DNA of 7,698 nucleotides from Bifidobacteriaceae bacterium (GTDB lineage: Bacteria > Actinomycetota > Actinomycetes > Actinomycetales > WQXJ01): NCBI GenBank assembly GCA_031266115.1, contig JAISBQ010000093.1, positions 1 to 7,698 of the forward strand, in the 5' to 3' direction. Made by a program: the position numbers and the translations under genes. Below are positions 6,618-7,698 of the stretch, piece after piece. Each line of letters starts with the position of its first letter. Position 1 is the stretch's first letter. Under the pieces are notes generated by a model. It ran no database searches, had not been told where the DNA came from, and saw only the letters and a program-made list of their open reading frames with translations.

Positions 6618-6634
6618 CGCTCATCGACCGTGGC

Positions 6635-7696
6635 CTACCCCGCCCGTTGGGTGACCCGAACGGTCACGGTCTGGGTTCCCGACGTGATGGTCACGGTGCC
6701 CGCGCGCGCAGGACCGGCGTTGGGCTCGGCGACCAGCGTGAGGCCGTCCGCGCCGGGACCGGTGGGACCGCCGGTCAACAGCCACGGCTGATCCGAGATG
6801 GCCGTCCAGATCCCCTCGTTGTACACGTCCACCGAGGCGCTGACCGAGGCCCCGCGATCCGAGGGGCTCCACGTGGTGCGGCTCACCGCCAAAGCCCGAG
6901 TGGTATCTTGAATCACGGTGATCGTGGTCGAATCCGACCCGGACCTGACTGTCACCGTGGCGCTGCGCCGCGAGGTGGTGGTATTGGCGCTGGCCGTGAG
7001 CGTCCGCGATCCGCCGGAGGCCACCGCGCCGGTGGTCGATAGTGCCAGCCACGACGACGATTCGCTAGCCGTCCAGGACGCCCCACCGGTGATCACGGCG
7101 GACAGGGCATCAGCTCCGCCGCCGGCTGGCGCAATCCACACGGTCGGCGACGTGGTCACGCGCCCCGGCCCGGCGGCCTGGGTCACGCTGAGCGTCCGGC
7201 TCCCCCCGCCAGCCGTCACGGTCACCACGCCAGTCCGCGAACCCGGCCCCGGATTTGCCTGAATCTCGACCGCCACCGTCCGCCCTGACACACCGTGGCC
7301 CTCCGCGACTCCCAGCCACGGCTGGTTGGAGGTCGCGGTCCATTCGGGCCGGTTGGTGGTCACCGTGACCGGAACCGACCCAGCCGACGATGGCGCCGCC
7401 CACGCTGTCCGCGACAGGCTCACCGACGCCGATGCCGCCGCCGCCTGGGTCACCGTGTCCGAAGCATGGGATGTCCGCGAGTCCGCATCCGAAGCGAACG
7501 CCAGGTCTTGGCCGATCAGGGCGATGGAAGAAGCGCCCAGGAACGCGGCCAGCCATATTCCCATGTGGGCCACCGACAAGCCGGATACCAGCAGGCCGCC
7601 TCCGAGAACCTCCCCGACGATCCAGCGGTCGAGGCTCAGTTCGGATTTCCCGACGACGGCGGCGGGCCCCGGCCACTTGCCGACGACCTCGGGCAC
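6635..7696 (-). CDS. Secreted protein of three BACON-like beta-sandwich repeats; start uncertain
   Basis: Three consecutive repeats of about 82-84 residues are visible (about 91-173, 180-263 and 269-350). Each has the BACON pattern: SWTA or similar before a WL pair (EWTATSNQPWL, SWTASESSSWL, IWTAISDQPWL), an R..TVTV strand and a closing VTQ or VIQ. BACON domains, best known from Bacteroidetes, often accompany glycan-active or surface proteins and are thought to bind glycans or act as spacers. No catalytic domain, LPXTG or C-terminal membrane segment is present. The GTG at 7696 is two bases from the window edge, so the gene may extend beyond. A start at ATG 7564 (Met45) is attractive: GGTGG lies five bases upstream (7570-7574), and residues 45-68 look like a signal peptide with cleavage after AFA, although its n-region lacks a positive charge. 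Stop is TAG. The true substrate or partner is unknown. Confidence 0.8.
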   Translation of the reverse strand: MPEVVGKWPGPAAVVGKSELSLDRWIVGEVLGGGLLVSGLSVAHMGIWLAAFLGASSIALIGQDLAFASDADSRTSHASDTVTQAAAASASVSLSRTAWAAPSSAGSVPVTVTTNRPEWTATSNQPWLGVAEGHGVSGRTVAVEIQANPGPGSRTGVVTVTAGGGSRTLSVTQAAGPGRVTTSPTVWIAPAGGGADALSAVITGGASWTASESSSWLALSTTGAVASGGSRTLTASANTTTSRRSATVTVRSGSDSTTITVIQDTTRALAVSRTTWSPSDRGASVSASVDVYNEGIWTAISDQPWLLTGGPTGPGADGLTLVAEPNAGPARAGTVTITSGTQTVTVRVTQRAG

Positions 7697-7698
7697 GC

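Noticed and set aside
4727..7696. BACON gene and ligase as one operon
   Set aside because: Same strand, but 183 bases apart with a GC-rich hairpin between them and no functional link visible.
1..7698. CRISPR array, tRNA, rRNA or intact insertion sequence
   Set aside because: No regularly spaced direct repeats, no cloverleaf-like or rRNA-like sequence and no transposase motifs were seen.

Overview
The window comes from a high-GC bacterium, most likely an actinomycete (Actinomycetota). The codons are strongly G/C-ended, GTG starts occur, and the large secreted enzyme carries FIVAR and Big_2 wall-associated modules typical of Gram-positive surface enzymes. I cannot place it to genus. Three substantial genes are visible, plus one small toxin-like ORF in a repeat-bearing intergenic region.

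Left half (1-3786, + strand): the 3' part of a very large extracellular glycoside hydrolase family 3 enzyme, probably a beta-glucosidase. Its domain order is permuted: the end of the alpha/beta-sandwich domain and a fibronectin-III-like domain come first, and the TIM-barrel domain with the nucleophile Asp follows. Behind these lies a tail of FIVAR repeats, a Gly/Asp/Thr-rich tandem-repeat linker and two Big_2 immunoglobulin-like domains. The true start is upstream of the window. A strong hairpin, probably a terminator, follows the stop codon.

Middle (3787-4726): about 570 bases without a convincing gene, holding two hairpins and an unusual repeat set. Two related 51-bp blocks lie exactly 136 bp apart. 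Each block has inverted arms, and the outermost 18 bp are a perfect inverted repeat. Next comes a 91-codon RelE/ParE-toxin-like ORF with no recognisable antitoxin, a poorly conserved N-terminus and a six-base repeat expanded inside its last beta-strand. It looks like an orphan or decaying toxin.

Right half (4727-7698, - strand): a complete AMP-forming acyl-CoA ligase of the long-chain FadD type with its own good ribosome binding site. Upstream of it is a secreted protein built almost entirely of three BACON-like beta-sandwich repeats, whose start may lie near or beyond the window edge. A GC-rich hairpin and a G-rich tract separate the two, so they are probably not tightly co-transcribed. The GH3 enzyme and the BACON protein could both act on extracellular glycans, but they are on opposite strands and far apart, so a functional link is only an inference. 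I see no CRISPR array, tRNA, rRNA or intact insertion sequence.
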